A stretch of DNA of 64,000 nucleotides from Marinomonas sp. MED121 (GTDB lineage: Bacteria > Pseudomonadota > Gammaproteobacteria > Pseudomonadales > Marinomonadaceae), in the NCBI RefSeq assembly GCF_000153025.1, contig NZ_CH672430.1, positions 677,209-741,208 on the forward strand, given 5' to 3'. Below the pieces are notes generated by a model. That model was not told where the DNA came from, did not search any database, and saw only the letters and a list, made by a program, of their open reading frames with translations. Both the position numbers and the translations under genes were made by a program. Below are positions 1 through 11,395 of this stretch, piece by piece. The first letter of the stretch is position 1; each line of letters opens with the position of its first letter.

Positions 1-43
1 GTGATTTTATTAGCAAGTTAGTGAATAGCTAGTAAAAAATAAA

Positions 44-68
44 ACCCCAATACTTTCTGTATTGGGGT
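44..68 (-). terminator. Rho-independent terminator after the His-rich gene
   Basis: A perfect 10-bp stem (44-53 with 59-68) closes a 5-base loop. On the minus strand it is followed by a run of T from the A-rich bases 31-43. It lies about 60 bp past the stop of the minus-strand gene at 131-466. The plus-strand side has only a weak T tract, so it mainly serves the minus strand. Confidence 0.8.
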
Positions 69-130
69 CATTTCAATAAACCTTTCTTTATATACTTTCA
101 ATTTGATCTGGTTTTGTTTCCAAGCTTTTT

Positions 131-466
131 TTAAGCAAGATCAACAGGTCCGTGGTCATCACAGTGGTATCCATGCTGGTGGTGCAAGCGCCCATCAACA
201 ATATAATCTGTGTGATCCCCATGCTTTATCGCTTCATGGCCACAATCAGGCCCATGAGTATGGCCACCGCAAGTATTCACTGGGTTACAAATATCAGCAT
301 TGGTATCACTCAGCTCGATAACATGACCATCACAGTGATCTCCATGAGGATGATGGAGCTCGCCATCAACTAGGTAATCAATATGGTTTCCATGTTTAAT
401 GGCTGTGTGTCCACAGTTTGGGCCATGAACATGGCCAGTGTGAGAGTGAGTGTTCGAACAAGACAT
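131..466 (-). CDS. Small His/Cys-rich metal-binding protein with an internal duplication
   Basis: A 111-aa protein made of two near-identical repeats of about 40 residues. Each follows the plan H-x-HGP(N/D)CGHxAIKHG(N/D)H, then DY(L/I)VDG, LHHxHG and HCD. The dense His and Cys with acidic residues suggest binding of zinc or another transition metal. I see no signal peptide or membrane segment, so a cytosolic metal store or buffer is likely. Short single-repeat relatives occur in many bacteria and, as I recall, are often misnamed threonine dehydratase; nothing here resembles an enzyme. A strong AGGGGG ribosome site precedes the ATG, and a terminator follows at 44-68, so it is transcribed alone. 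Metal identity is unknown, and I could not recognise a Zur or Fur box upstream. Confidence 0.75.
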   Translation of the reverse strand: MSCSNTHSHTGHVHGPNCGHTAIKHGNHIDYLVDGELHHPHGDHCDGHVIELSDTNADICNPVNTCGGHTHGPDCGHEAIKHGDHTDYIVDGRLHHQHGYHCDDHGPVDLA

Positions 467-670
467 TTTCTAAGCCCCCTGTAAATAATAATCTATTCCC
501 TGATTAGTTGCTAACTTATAAAACCGTTATATCTATGTTTGATCAATCTCATCATGGAAGAGGCTCTACCTTTAAAAGATAGAATATAAAAGGTGGGCTT
601 AAACTGAGAAATGAAAAGGCATCAATATGTATTTTGCTTTGACCATCTATCATGGCTATTTCAGATAAAA

Positions 671-696
671 AAACGCCCTTCAATTGAAGGGCGTTT
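671..696 (-). terminator. Terminator of phoX
   Basis: A 26-bp perfect palindrome (arms 671-683 and 684-696, core CGCCCTTC/GAAGGGCG) lies 30 bp past the phoX stop. On the minus strand it is followed by seven T (complement of the A run at 667-673). Confidence 0.8.
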
Positions 697-726
697 ATTT
701 GCTCTGCTACACAAGATTGGTGTTAA

Positions 727-2655
727 TTAAGCCCCAATCACACCACCGTCTTTACGGGTGATGACAACCACAGTAGAACGCGGTTTGCTGTTACCACCTT
801 CTGGGAAGTGGGCATCAGGGTGTTGAATGCCGACAAACATCGCTTTGCTGTCTGGGCTGAATTCAAGACCTGTGATTTCACAACCCACAGGACCTGTCAT
901 AAAGCGGTGAATCTCGCCGGTATCAGGGTCTGCACATAACATTTGGTTATTTCCTTGGCCTAGGAAATCTCCTTTGTTTTTATAGTTACCATCTGTTTGA
1001 ATCCATAGACGGCCCGCATCGTCAAAACCGATACCATCTGGGCTGTTAAACATGTTATGAGAACCGATATTGTGGCTACCTGCATAAGCATCTTGATGCT
1101 GATTTGGGTTACCTGCAACTAGGTAAAGGTCCCAGTTAAACTTATCTGCTGTGTGGTCGCCATTAGGTGGTGTCCAACGAACGATTTGACCATAATGGTT
1201 TTCGGCTCTTGGGTTAGGGCCGCCTACAGGTTGTCCTTCTTTACCGCGGTTTTTGTTGTTAGTCAGTGTGCAATAGACTTGGTGACCATCAGGGTGCACT
1301 GCAATCCACTCAGGACGGTCCATTGTGGTTGCACCAACATGTTTAGCGGCTTTACGTGTGTAAATAAGGACTTCAGCGTGATCAGCAAAGCCATTTTCTG
1401 GTGTTAGGCCATTTTTACCGAAAGTTAGCTCAACCCATTCGCCAGCACCTTTGTCCTGAGTCATAGAGAATTTAGCGACATAGAGTGTGCCGTCAACTAG
1501 TAAGTTGCGGTTGGCATCTGGGTTGTTAGGATTGTATTTATGCTCAGATACAAATTTGTAGATGTGCGCACCACGCTCATCATCGCCCATGTAAGCAACG
1601 ACTGAACCATCATGGTTGACATGAATCGCCACGTTTTCATGTTTGAAACGGCCCATAGCAGTACGTTTAAGTGGCAGTGACTTAGGATCTTTAGGGTCAA
1701 TTTCTACAATCCAACCAAACTTATGTGGTTCATTTGGGTTTCTACCAAAGTCAAAACGGTCATCTTGCTTATACCACTGGTAGCGTTTTTCATCATTTTT
1801 GATGCCATACATTTTTTGCTCTTCAGTACGTTCTACATTGGCATCGGCACCAAAGTAACCGTTGAAGTTTTCTTCACAGGTAAGGTAGGTACCCCAAGGT
1901 GTTGCACCGTTAGAGCAGTTGTTCATAGTACCAAATACTTGTGTACCACTCGCATCTATGCGGGTTTTCATCAAATCATGACCTGCAGCAGGGCCCGTTA
2001 ACTGCATTTCTGTTTGAACATGAATACGGCGGTTGAAGTCTGAATTTTGAATGACGCGCCAGATGTTTTTGTGGTCACGTTCCACTTCCATGATAGAAAC
2101 ACCATGAGCATGCTGTGCTTTTAACACATCATCTTTAGTCAGGTTTTTGCCACCATCAGCGTATAGGTATTTGTAATTTGTGTATTCGTTGTTGATCGCT
2201 AAAATTGCGCGATTCTCGCTAAGTGGGAATAAGCTCATGCCATCCGTATTATCGCCAAACTGCATAGCTTGGCTTGCGGCATTTGCATTACCGCTTGGAT
2301 CAAATTTTGGCGCGTTAGGAAATAGTGGATCACCCCAAGATACTAGGCTCTGCCATTGGTAACCTTCTGGCAATACGATAGTGTCAGCTGTTGAAGTGCC
2401 AATCGCATCAAACCCAATTAAAGGTGATTTAGCCATGGTGTGCTTGCCCATGCTTGATGCGACCGCATTACCTACACTTGAAAAAGCAAAGAAACCACCT
2501 AAGCCTGCGGTTGCACTTGCACCAAAAAAACGACGACGACTGATTGCAGTATCAACCAGTTTGTTAAATGTCGGTTCTAGCGTCGTAACCTCATTGTCTA
2601 GTGCTTCTGATACTGGTAACTCTTTGTTCTGTAGTTCTTTGCTCATGGTATACAT
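727..2655 (-). CDS. phoX: PhoX family alkaline phosphatase, Tat-exported
   Basis: A 642-aa protein of the DUF839/PhoX family, secreted Ca/Fe-dependent phosphatases that release phosphate from organic phosphoesters outside the cytoplasm. A twin-arginine signal is visible at residues 39-45 (SRRRFFG) followed by a hydrophobic, Gly/Ala-rich stretch, so export folded by Tat is expected. The long N-region before the RR motif is usual for PhoX. The mature part covers the full family length and ends with a typical VVVITRKDGG region. The ATG at 2655 has a GGGCAG upstream; an in-frame ATG three codons later is possible. It is a single-gene unit with a Pho box upstream and a terminator at 671-696, so induction by phosphate starvation through PhoB is the simple reading. 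Confidence 0.92.
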   Translation of the reverse strand: MYTMSKELQNKELPVSEALDNEVTTLEPTFNKLVDTAISRRRFFGASATAGLGGFFAFSSVGNAVASSMGKHTMAKSPLIGFDAIGTSTADTIVLPEGYQWQSLVSWGDPLFPNAPKFDPSGNANAASQAMQFGDNTDGMSLFPLSENRAILAINNEYTNYKYLYADGGKNLTKDDVLKAQHAHGVSIMEVERDHKNIWRVIQNSDFNRRIHVQTEMQLTGPAAGHDLMKTRIDASGTQVFGTMNNCSNGATPWGTYLTCEENFNGYFGADANVERTEEQKMYGIKNDEKRYQWYKQDDRFDFGRNPNEPHKFGWIVEIDPKDPKSLPLKRTAMGRFKHENVAIHVNHDGSVVAYMGDDERGAHIYKFVSEHKYNPNNPDANRNLLVDGTLYVAKFSMTQDKGAGEWVELTFGKNGLTPENGFADHAEVLIYTRKAAKHVGATTMDRPEWIAVHPDGHQVYCTLTNNKNRGKEGQPVGGPNPRAENHYGQIVRWTPPNGDHTADKFNWDLYLVAGNPNQHQDAYAGSHNIGSHNMFNSPDGIGFDDAGRLWIQTDGNYKNKGDFLGQGNNQMLCADPDTGEIHRFMTGPVGCEITGLEFSPDSKAMFVGIQHPDAHFPEGGNSKPRSTVVVITRKDGGVIGA

Positions 2656-2740
2656 GGTACTGCCCTGCCTATGTTGTTGCTATGAGTTAAAAGTTGAACG
2701 TGTTTCTATTTAAGTGTGAAACAGACTAATTTGAGAGTGT

Positions 2741-2770
2741 TGCAGTTAGATGGCAGTTTTAAGGCAGTGT
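2741..2770 (-). promoter_or_regulatory. Pho box (PhoB operator) upstream of phoX
   Basis: Read on the minus strand, three direct repeats CTGCC, CTGCC, CTGCA start exactly 11 bp apart (plus-strand 2763-2767, 2752-2756 and 2741-2745) with A/T-rich spacers. This is the arrangement of PhoB sites (CTGTCAT-like units every 11 bp). It lies about 90 bp upstream of the phoX start. Confidence 0.78.
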
Positions 2771-2774
2771 GATT

Positions 2775-2808
2775 AAATGAAGTGAGAAAAGGCCTTCCCA
2801 CTTCATTT
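2775..2808 (-). terminator. Probable terminator of the 2OG-oxygenase-like gene
   Basis: A 10-bp stem (2775-2784 with 2799-2808, AAATGAAGTG/CACTTCATTT) lies 8 bp past the stop of the next minus-strand gene. The T tract is weak. It sits between that gene and the phoX Pho box. Confidence 0.5.
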
Positions 2809-2815
2809 TAGGGGC

Positions 2816-3514
2816 TTAATAAATATCTATAATGGCGTTAAAGGCGATGACAATACGGTCCTGTTGGCCAAAGTAGGTAAGAGCTGCATGTTTCAGATAA
2901 GAGGGGAAAAAAATTATTTGTCCTTCTTTGGGCTCAAAGTCCCACACTCCTTGCCCACTTAAGTAGGCGGTACCAGCATCTGAGTAGTGCTCAGCATTGA
3001 CTCTGGGGTCATAAAAACGATTAACACCGTTACGATCACCTAAGGTGCTTTCGCCTGGGTCTAAATAATAAATACCGCACCAAGAGCAATTAGGGTGCGA
3101 GTGAGCATCATGGTAGCCACCGTTTTGTGTCACGTGATACCAAGACTCAATAATATTTGCGTCTACTTCGACCTCTTCTGGCCAAGCTTCTTTATTTACT
3201 TCAAATGCCACTTCAGCGAGCAGCTCTTCAAAAATCCGTTTAAGCTCCATTACCTCTGGTGTTTGCGCTTCTAAAAAGTTGAGTGGGCTTTCGAACAATT
3301 TATGTTTAGCAATTGGAGCAACTCGGCTGTCTATTTTTTCAGCTTGTTGCGCTTTACATTGATAAATGTAATTAACCAATTCTTCTTTTAAGAATTCATG
3401 GTCAGGCTGCTTTGCAATAAATAAAGGTGTGGTCCAAGTTTTAATGGCTTCAATAGCACAAGGTTCTGCCAGTTGAAATTCAGCGTCTAGGTCTAAGTGA
3501 TTTGGCTGTGTCAT
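2816..3514 (-). CDS. Putative 2OG-Fe(II) oxygenase family protein (TIGR02466-like)
   Basis: About 232 aa, soluble, without a signal peptide. The C-terminal half has the double-stranded beta-helix pattern of 2-oxoglutarate/iron oxygenases: an H-rich segment (YHDAHSHPNCSWCGIYYL), a glycine-acid turn, then IIFFPSYLKHAALTYFG and a DRIVIAFN strand that would carry the last His and the Arg that binds 2-oxoglutarate. I recognise it as similar to the TIGR02466 family of uncharacterised putative oxygenases; the substrate is not known. The open frame reaches a TTG at 3529, but the ATG at 3514 has a GAG six bases upstream and fits the family start better. Single gene between the M4 protease and phoX. 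Confidence 0.65.
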   Translation of the reverse strand: MTQPNHLDLDAEFQLAEPCAIEAIKTWTTPLFIAKQPDHEFLKEELVNYIYQCKAQQAEKIDSRVAPIAKHKLFESPLNFLEAQTPEVMELKRIFEELLAEVAFEVNKEAWPEEVEVDANIIESWYHVTQNGGYHDAHSHPNCSWCGIYYLDPGESTLGDRNGVNRFYDPRVNAEHYSDAGTAYLSGQGVWDFEPKEGQIIFFPSYLKHAALTYFGQQDRIVIAFNAIIDIY

Positions 3515-3713
3515 GTTTATCTCGTTCAAACTCTTAAAATATGGATGAAGCCCATGGCTTTGAATGAGATGATTTTAAAGCTTGTGAGAGATACTGAATA
3601 CTAAAACTTGTGATATATCCTGACTTGAGTGATTTAGCCCAGTGTATTTTTAGTCTAGTGAACTTTTCAGGGTAAAAGTCATCTGCAAATCGAGGATAAA
3701 TGTCTCAGAAATA

Positions 3714-3745
3714 AGAAAACCCCTGCCATATGACAAGGGTTTTCT
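3714..3745 (-). terminator. Terminator of the M4 protease gene
   Basis: Stem AGAAAACCC/GGGTTTTCT (3714-3722 with 3737-3745), extendable to 12 pairs with one wobble, 27 bp past the protease stop. On the minus strand the right arm ends GGGGTTTTCTTATTTC. Confidence 0.7.
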
Positions 3746-3771
3746 CGGGGATATAACTTCGCTAACTTAGC

Positions 3772-6192
<2,421 letters not shown>

Positions 6193-6804
6193 ATGAAAAA
6201 GTTAGTACCTATTAGTCTCATGTTGGCATTAACCTCTCCCTTTGTTGCTGCTCATGAAGAGGGGGATTTTTTTGTACGAGGGGGATTAGCTTCAGTAATG
6301 CCAAATGAGTCTAGTGATAATGTATTAAATACAGGTGAATTAGAGCTATCTGACAATACTCAACTGGGTTTAACCCTGACTTATATGTTGACAGATAATT
6401 GGGGCATGGAGTTGTTAGCTGCGACCCCTTTTACCCACAATGTGAGAACCGATGGACTGGGTAAGATTGCCGAAGTCACTCATTTACCACCTACTTTTAT
6501 GGGGCAATATTATTTTGGTGAATCCGATAGTCAATATCGACCTTATGTGGGTGCAGGGCTTAACTACACCACCTTCTTTGAAGAAGAGGGCTTTGGCACC
6601 TTAGATGGTACTAATGTTGAGCTAGATGACTCTTTTGGCTTAGCGGTACAAGTTGGACTTGATGTTGAAGTGACAGAAGATTGGTTTGTGAATGCCTCTT
6701 TTTGGTATATGGACATAGATACAGAGGTTGAAACAACTGTGGGTACCTTTGATGCCGAAATTGACCCATATGTGGTTATGGTCGGCATGGGGTATACCTT
6801 TTAG
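6193..6804 (+). CDS. OmpW family outer-membrane beta-barrel protein
   Basis: 203 aa with a Sec signal (cleavage near FVAA-HEEGDF) and the OmpW pattern: DFFVRGGLASVMPNES near the N-terminus, alternating hydrophobic strands, YRPYVGAGLNYT in the middle, and a C-terminal VMVGMGYTF with terminal Phe, the signal for BAM insertion. OmpW proteins form small 8-stranded barrels that pass hydrophobic or small molecules across the outer membrane. Length matches the family. AAGGA lies 7 bases before the ATG. Single gene; its stop codon is the first unit of a 16-bp tandem repeat. Confidence 0.88.
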   Translation: MKKLVPISLMLALTSPFVAAHEEGDFFVRGGLASVMPNESSDNVLNTGELELSDNTQLGLTLTYMLTDNWGMELLAATPFTHNVRTDGLGKIAEVTHLPPTFMGQYYFGESDSQYRPYVGAGLNYTTFFEEEGFGTLDGTNVELDDSFGLAVQVGLDVEVTEDWFVNASFWYMDIDTEVETTVGTFDAEIDPYVVMVGMGYTF

Positions 6805-6862
6805 GAGCTATACCTTTTAGGTGCTAAGCCTTTTAGGTAGTAGGCCTTTTAGATAAAAGGCC
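6797..6862 (+). repeat. Four 16-bp tandem repeats starting at the OmpW-gene stop and ending in a hairpin
   Basis: CCTTTTAG recurs at 6797, 6813, 6829 and 6845, an exact 16-bp period with diverging remainder. The first unit encodes the last codons and stop of the OmpW-like gene. The last unit is half of a perfect hairpin (GGCCTTTT 6843-6850 with AAAAGGCC 6855-6862), which may act as the transcription end. Confidence 0.75.
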
Positions 6863-6943
6863 ATTTAGCGAGTAAATTAGCATTTAGGCTAGCTTGATAA
6901 GTTAGCCTATCCTTAATGCTTTCCCTCCTATTTACGTAAATTA

Positions 6944-7990
6944 CTAAGAATTCGCTCGCTTCGATAAATTAAGCTGCCAGCGCCAAGTGTCCGAACACAT
7001 TTGGGTTAGTCCTCTTTCTACTTGCCAATCCAGTACTTTGTTTGCCTTGTGAGTATCTGCATAAAAGGCAGCAATATCGCCTGCACGTCTTGCTAATTTT
7101 TTGAAAGGGATATGTACCCCTGTTGCGTTTTCAAATGCTTTGACAACCTCCAGTACACTATATCCATGCCCTGCACCTAAATTATACGCCTCGACACTCG
7201 TTTTATTCCTATTGGTTTGATTTGCACTGTTTTGACTTGCTAGCTGCGCCAATGCTTTCAAGTGCCCATTAGCTAAATCCATCACATGGATATAATCTCG
7301 AATGCCTGTGCCGTCAGGGGTGTTGTAGTCATTACCGAAAATGCCTAATGCTTGTCTTTGCCCTGTAGCTACTTGAGCAATATAGGGCATTAAGTTATTA
7401 GGTATGCCCTTTGGATTCTCCCCAAGTAGCCCGCTTGAATGAGCGCCGATAGGGTTGAAATACCTTAATAATGAAATGTTCCAGCGGGGTTCGGATAAAT
7501 GTAGGTCTTGCAGCATTTGCTCAATCATGACCTTGCTTTGTCCATAAGGGCTGGTGGCACTAAGGGGCATGTCTTCCTTATAGGGGATAGGGTTTTTGTC
7601 TCCGTAAACCGTTGCTGAAGAGCTAAAGACAAGGTTAAACACATTAAACTCTTGCATCACTTGGCAAAGATTTAGGGTGCCAACTAGGTTGTTTTGATAA
7701 TAACTCAGGGGCTTGTCGACGGATTCACCAACGGCTTTGAGTGCAGCGAAATGGATTACGCCATGAATCTCTTGTTGCATAAAAACGGCCTCAATACTGG
7801 CTTTATGCATTAAATTAGCGAAATAAAATTCAGGGTAATGACCTGATATTTTTTCTATCTGTTTTAGCGTGGTGATTTCTGAGTTGCATAAATTATCTAA
7901 AATGATGACATTAAAGCCTGCTTCAATTAAAGCAATCACTGTGTGGCTACCAATAAACCCCATTCCGCCTGTTACTAATATATTTTTCAT
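6944..7990 (-). CDS. galE: UDP-glucose 4-epimerase
   Basis: 348 aa, short-chain dehydrogenase fold. It interconverts UDP-galactose and UDP-glucose with bound NAD in the cytosol. The Rossmann motif [10 protein letters not shown] lies at residues 8-17. SSSATVYGD carries the catalytic Ser/Thr region, and SPYGQSK gives the YxxxK pair. [12 protein letters not shown] and the [12 protein letters not shown] segment are GalE hallmarks. The ATG overlaps the galT stop by 4 bp (ATGA), with AGGTG as ribosome site, so translation is coupled. Full length. The pair feeds the Leloir pathway and supplies UDP-sugars for envelope polymers. Confidence 0.95.
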   Translation of the reverse strand: MKNILVTGGMGFIGSHTVIALIEAGFNVIILDNLCNSEITTLKQIEKISGHYPEFYFANLMHKASIEAVFMQQEIHGVIHFAALKAVGESVDKPLSYYQNNLVGTLNLCQVMQEFNVFNLVFSSSATVYGDKNPIPYKEDMPLSATSPYGQSKVMIEQMLQDLHLSEPRWNISLLRYFNPIGAHSSGLLGENPKGIPNNLMPYIAQVATGQRQALGIFGNDYNTPDGTGIRDYIHVMDLANGHLKALAQLASQNSANQTNRNKTSVEAYNLGAGHGYSVLEVVKAFENATGVHIPFKKLARRAGDIAAFYADTHKANKVLDWQVERGLTQMCSDTWRWQLNLSKRANS

Positions 7991-9129
7991 GCGTCACCTG
8001 CTGTATTTACATCATGAGTGTCGTCAAAATCGTGACAATCTCTTAATCTATGGGCCGCTTGTTCTGGGGTTAGATCTCTTTGATTTTCTGCCAGCATTTC
8101 ATAACCCACCATAAATTTTTTGATATTGGCGGAGCGGAGCAAAGGAGGATAAAAGCAAGCATGTAATTGCCAATGGGTTAGATCGTCAGAGTCTTTGTCG
8201 TAGGGGGCATAATGCCAGCCCATAGAGTAAGGGAAGCTGCATTTGAAGAGATCATCATAACGCTGGGTGAGTTTTTTTAAGGCTAGAGCAAGATCTTTAA
8301 TGAGCGGCGAGCTTAGTTGCTCAAACCTTGTGATGGCAAGCTTGGGCAGCAGTAATGTTTCAAATGGCCAGCTAGCCCAATAGGGGACAAGTGCAACCCA
8401 ATACTGAGTTTCGAAAATGATTCTTTCTTGTTGAATGAGTTCTTGCTCAACATAATCCAATAATAAGTTGGATCCATGCGTTAGAGAGTAGTTTTTTAGC
8501 TGGGTATCCTTATTGGCCACTTCTTGCGGAATAAAGCTATTTGCCCAAATCTGACCGTGAGGATGGGGTTGAGAGCAACCCATTATCGCCCCTTTATTTT
8601 CAAATACTTGAATCCAAGGGTAGCTTTGGCTTAAGGAAGTGACTTGAGTTTGCCAAGTAACAATAATGCGCTCAATAGCGTTTAAAGATAGTTCCGGCAT
8701 GGCTTGACTGTGATCTGGTGAATAGCAAATTACCCGGCTCAACCCCTTGGCGCTTTGGTGTTGGAAAAGAGGTGCTTGTTGCTCAGTTGGTGGTGCATCT
8801 GGACCGGTTTTAATTAATGCCGAAAAGTCATTATCAAAAACAAAGGTGCTGTCATAAGCTGGATTTTGCTCACCATTGATACGTTTATTACCAGGACATA
8901 AAAAGCAATCTTGATGATATCTTTGTTTATTTTCAGTGGCTGTTGCCTCTTGTTGGCCTTGCCAAGGACGTTTAGATCTGTGGGGGGAAACTAAAACCCA
9001 TTTATTCTCTAAAGGGTTATAGCGTCTATGACTATGCTTGTTTATGTCAAAAGCGGCATCTTTTGCTGACTCATCAGCTTGGTTATTTATCGTGGTTGGT
9101 GGACTTATGTCGGTCATACTATTTTCCAT
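7987..9129 (-). CDS. galT: Galactose-1-phosphate uridylyltransferase
   Basis: 380 aa. It transfers UMP from UDP-glucose to galactose-1-phosphate in the Leloir pathway. Visible family marks are [29 protein letters not shown] (zinc Cys pair), the HPHGQIW active-site motif with its nucleophilic His after MGCSQP, and the C-terminal [13 protein letters not shown] segment. Starts at 9129 and at 9117 (MTDIS, with GGAA upstream) are both possible. It is followed by galE with 4-bp overlap. No galactokinase or mutarotase gene is in the window. The upstream ROK gene is separated by a terminator, so control of galTE by that repressor is not implied. Confidence 0.95.
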   Translation of the reverse strand: MENSMTDISPPTTINNQADESAKDAAFDINKHSHRRYNPLENKWVLVSPHRSKRPWQGQQEATATENKQRYHQDCFLCPGNKRINGEQNPAYDSTFVFDNDFSALIKTGPDAPPTEQQAPLFQHQSAKGLSRVICYSPDHSQAMPELSLNAIERIIVTWQTQVTSLSQSYPWIQVFENKGAIMGCSQPHPHGQIWANSFIPQEVANKDTQLKNYSLTHGSNLLLDYVEQELIQQERIIFETQYWVALVPYWASWPFETLLLPKLAITRFEQLSSPLIKDLALALKKLTQRYDDLFKCSFPYSMGWHYAPYDKDSDDLTHWQLHACFYPPLLRSANIKKFMVGYEMLAENQRDLTPEQAAHRLRDCHDFDDTHDVNTAGDA

Positions 9130-9212
9130 TTCTAAAGAGCTGGCAAGGGCTGTGGCAAATTTTGAGCAAACAAGGTCCTACCTTGTATAAAGTAATGATT
9201 TTTTTATTAAGG

Positions 9213-9241
9213 AAAAAAGGCCTGTTTTTAGCAGCAGACCT
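9213..9241 (-). terminator. Terminator of the GDPD-ROK unit
   Basis: A 7-bp stem AGGCCTG (9218-9224) with CAGACCT (9235-9241), containing one wobble pair on the RNA, is followed on the minus strand by six T (complement of 9213-9218). It lies just past the ROK gene stop and separates that gene from galTE. Confidence 0.72.
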
Positions 9242-9253
9242 ATTTGTTAAGTG

Positions 9254-10372
9254 CTAAAGCAAAAGGGTTTGAAAGATGGGGTACATACTGGCTCCATAGG
9301 AAGATAGCTGCTCACCAACCCGTGAAGGAGCAAGCTCTGCCATAGGGTAATCAAAGCTTTTGTCCCATTCTGCTTCTAGTTTCATCTGTTTAATGAGTGC
9401 CTGACTAATGCGCGTCGGTGACGATCCCCCGATGACAATGCAATCTGGTCCAAACCATGCCAAGGTAAGAAGAAGAGGTGGCATTAAGGTTTTTGCAGAT
9501 TTTATAATCCAGTTTTTAACAATTTCATGTTCCACATCTGGAATATCTTCAAGGGTAGTAACATCAAGTCCGGCATCTTGAAGCTCTTCTATTAGCTTGC
9601 GAATACAGGGTTTTGGTTTGTTTGATTGCTTAAAGAAAACACCGATTTCCCCTGCATTGTTGTTTTTACCTGCATGTAATTTGCCATCAATTATGGCAGC
9701 ACCACCTATGCCGTGGCCTATTTCAATGAGAATAAGGTCCTTACAATTTGGCCATTGACCAGAATAGTACTCTCCAACGGCCGCTACTTTACAGTCATTA
9801 TCTATCCAAACAGGCCAATCCATATGGGCTGCAAAGGCTTCAGCTAGATCCACATCTTGCCAGTGCTTCATTTGCGGTATGGTTCTGACATGCTTGCCAT
9901 CATTTAGGTTTGGCCCAGGAAGAGAAACGCCCATGCCTAGAATGCGTGCATTGTGTAATCTGTGCTTATTAATCAGCTTGTCTGTCGCAAGTGCGATGGC
10001 TCTAATCGTGGTATCTGCTGGTTGAGATTCATCATAATCAAGGCTAATGCGTTCAATAATATTGCCGGTAAAGTTAGAGAGTGCTAATTCTATACGGGCT
10101 ATATGAAAGGCAACCCCAAAGGAAAAGGCGGCATAGGGACTTAATGATAAGGGCTTCGCTGGCTGTCCTCTAGCAAGTTTAACCTTCTCAGTCTCTTGAA
10201 TTAATTGAAGTGATAAAAGCTCTTTGCAAATAGTCGTTACTGTCCCCGTGCGAAAGCCAGTTAGCGTTGCAATTTTCACTCGGGCAATAGTGCCTTGCTC
10301 CCGAATAGTACTCAGTACTTTTCTTTGACTTTCCGTTAGCTGGAATTGGAGTGGTTTAATTGGGGATAACAT
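9254..10372 (-). CDS. ROK family transcriptional repressor (NagC/XylR-like)
   Basis: 372 aa. Residues about 10-65 form a winged helix (QRKVLSTIREQGTIARVKIA, TLTGFRTGTVTTICKELL). The rest is a ROK sugar-kinase-like domain with WIDNDCKVAAVGEYYSG and IEIGHGIGGAAIIDG. The usual ROK zinc motif (CxCGxxGCxE after GEIG) is absent: this region reads GEIGVFFKQSNKPKPC with a single Cys. A changed effector site is therefore likely. It stands 61 bp downstream of the GDPD gene on the same strand and is cut off from galT by a terminator. Its probable targets are the GDPD gene and the divergent ABC operon, perhaps through the inverted repeats at 11290-11310 and 11396-11422. Confidence 0.85.
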   Translation of the reverse strand: MLSPIKPLQFQLTESQRKVLSTIREQGTIARVKIATLTGFRTGTVTTICKELLSLQLIQETEKVKLARGQPAKPLSLSPYAAFSFGVAFHIARIELALSNFTGNIIERISLDYDESQPADTTIRAIALATDKLINKHRLHNARILGMGVSLPGPNLNDGKHVRTIPQMKHWQDVDLAEAFAAHMDWPVWIDNDCKVAAVGEYYSGQWPNCKDLILIEIGHGIGGAAIIDGKLHAGKNNNAGEIGVFFKQSNKPKPCIRKLIEELQDAGLDVTTLEDIPDVEHEIVKNWIIKSAKTLMPPLLLTLAWFGPDCIVIGGSSPTRISQALIKQMKLEAEWDKSFDYPMAELAPSRVGEQLSSYGASMYPIFQTLLL

Positions 10373-10433
10373 ATCTTAATTCACACTTTAAACTGACAAA
10401 ATTGCTGGAACGTTAGCAGAATATTGAGCTTAT

Positions 10434-11264
10434 TTATACTGGTTCTAGGCCGGCATCATAGGCAATTTCTTTTAGCATCTTGATATCGTCATGACTGATC
10501 ATGTCTAACAAACCTTCTTGCAACCAATGAGTAATATTGCCTTTCACATCGTCCCCATATTTCAACCTTAAGTCTTCTATTGGATGAAGGCCTTTACTAT
10601 TGGGTTGAAAATAGAGTCGTATGCCAAGGCCGCCTTTTTTGAACTCTCTTAAGTCTTCAAGGGCTGCATGGGGGTACTCAATACAAACAAAATCTGCCCC
10701 TGACGCTTGAATTGCCGCTAAATGGTTGGTGTAGCTGGCTATGGTCACGACTTGCGTGCTGACCTTAGGCATGAGGTGTTTTGCTCTTTGCATTAACTTA
10801 TGGTCGAAGGCCAGTAATTGAATAATGCCATAGGCATTTGGAATACTATCAAGTAAGTCTTTTAGCACAGTGAGAAAGGTATCTTTTTGCTGTCTCTGCT
10901 TGATTTCAACAACTAAGCCAACACCTTTATCGAGCGCCCAAAGCGTAAGCTCTTGCAAGGTCAGGATACGGGTGCCCTTGAACTTAGGGTCAAACCAGGC
11001 TCCAAAATCGAGAGCTTTAAGTTGTGCTAATGTCATTTCTTCCACGAAACCTTTGCCATTAGAGGTTCTGTCTACACTGTGGTCATGAATGACCACAATC
11101 TCTTTATCAAGGGTCATTGCAACATCAATTTCGAGTGAGTAGGTCTCTTCTTGTAAGGCGCCTTCAAATGCGTGAAGCGTGTTTTCTGGATAAAGCTGAC
11201 TGTATCCCCTATGACTATTGATAAGAACTTTACCGCTACCAGCAAGATGAAAGTTGAATGACAT
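10434..11264 (-). CDS. Glycerophosphodiester phosphodiesterase (GDPD family)
   Basis: 276 aa, no signal peptide, so cytosolic like UgpQ. It would hydrolyse glycerophosphodiesters to sn-glycerol-3-phosphate and an alcohol. Catalytic residues of the TIM-barrel family are in place: H18 and R19 (NSHRG), E27-N-T (YPENT), E45 and D47 (LEIDV) and H60 (VIHDH). VVEIKQR carries a further metal-site Glu-Lys. It has AAGGCG before the ATG. It shares a strand with the ROK gene and is divergent from a four-gene ABC importer, the usual layout for uptake plus intracellular cleavage of glycerophosphodiesters, although that importer is of the PotABCD/Fbp type rather than UgpABCE. Confidence 0.9.
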   Translation of the reverse strand: MSFNFHLAGSGKVLINSHRGYSQLYPENTLHAFEGALQEETYSLEIDVAMTLDKEIVVIHDHSVDRTSNGKGFVEEMTLAQLKALDFGAWFDPKFKGTRILTLQELTLWALDKGVGLVVEIKQRQQKDTFLTVLKDLLDSIPNAYGIIQLLAFDHKLMQRAKHLMPKVSTQVVTIASYTNHLAAIQASGADFVCIEYPHAALEDLREFKKGGLGIRLYFQPNSKGLHPIEDLRLKYGDDVKGNITHWLQEGLLDMISHDDIKMLKEIAYDAGLEPV

Positions 11265-11289
11265 TTAAACGCCTTAAGTTTTTTAAAAA

Positions 11290-11310
11290 AGATTAATAAA
11301 ACTTTAATCT
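11290..11310. promoter_or_regulatory. Inverted repeat AGATTAA-N7-TTAATCT, candidate ROK operator
   Basis: A perfect 7-bp inverted repeat (11290-11296 and 11304-11310) lies 26 bp upstream of the GDPD start, in the region shared with the ABC operon. An A/T-rich symmetric site fits NagC/XylR-type repressors, but assignment is inference. Confidence 0.45.
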
Positions 11311-11395
11311 AACGAGTGTAAAGTTTCAATCAAATTTTAATTGAGTGAGTAAATGAAAAAATAATGTCTTTATAAACAGTGTTTTAGGTGTTTTT

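Noticed and set aside
103..373. Plus-strand His-rich open frames opposite the small metal-binding gene
   Set aside because: They mirror the repeat structure of the real minus-strand gene and lack ribosome sites.
6944..10372. ROK protein as galTE repressor
   Set aside because: A terminator separates it from galT, and it shares a unit with the GDPD gene and faces the ABC operon. Gal control cannot be excluded but is not supported.
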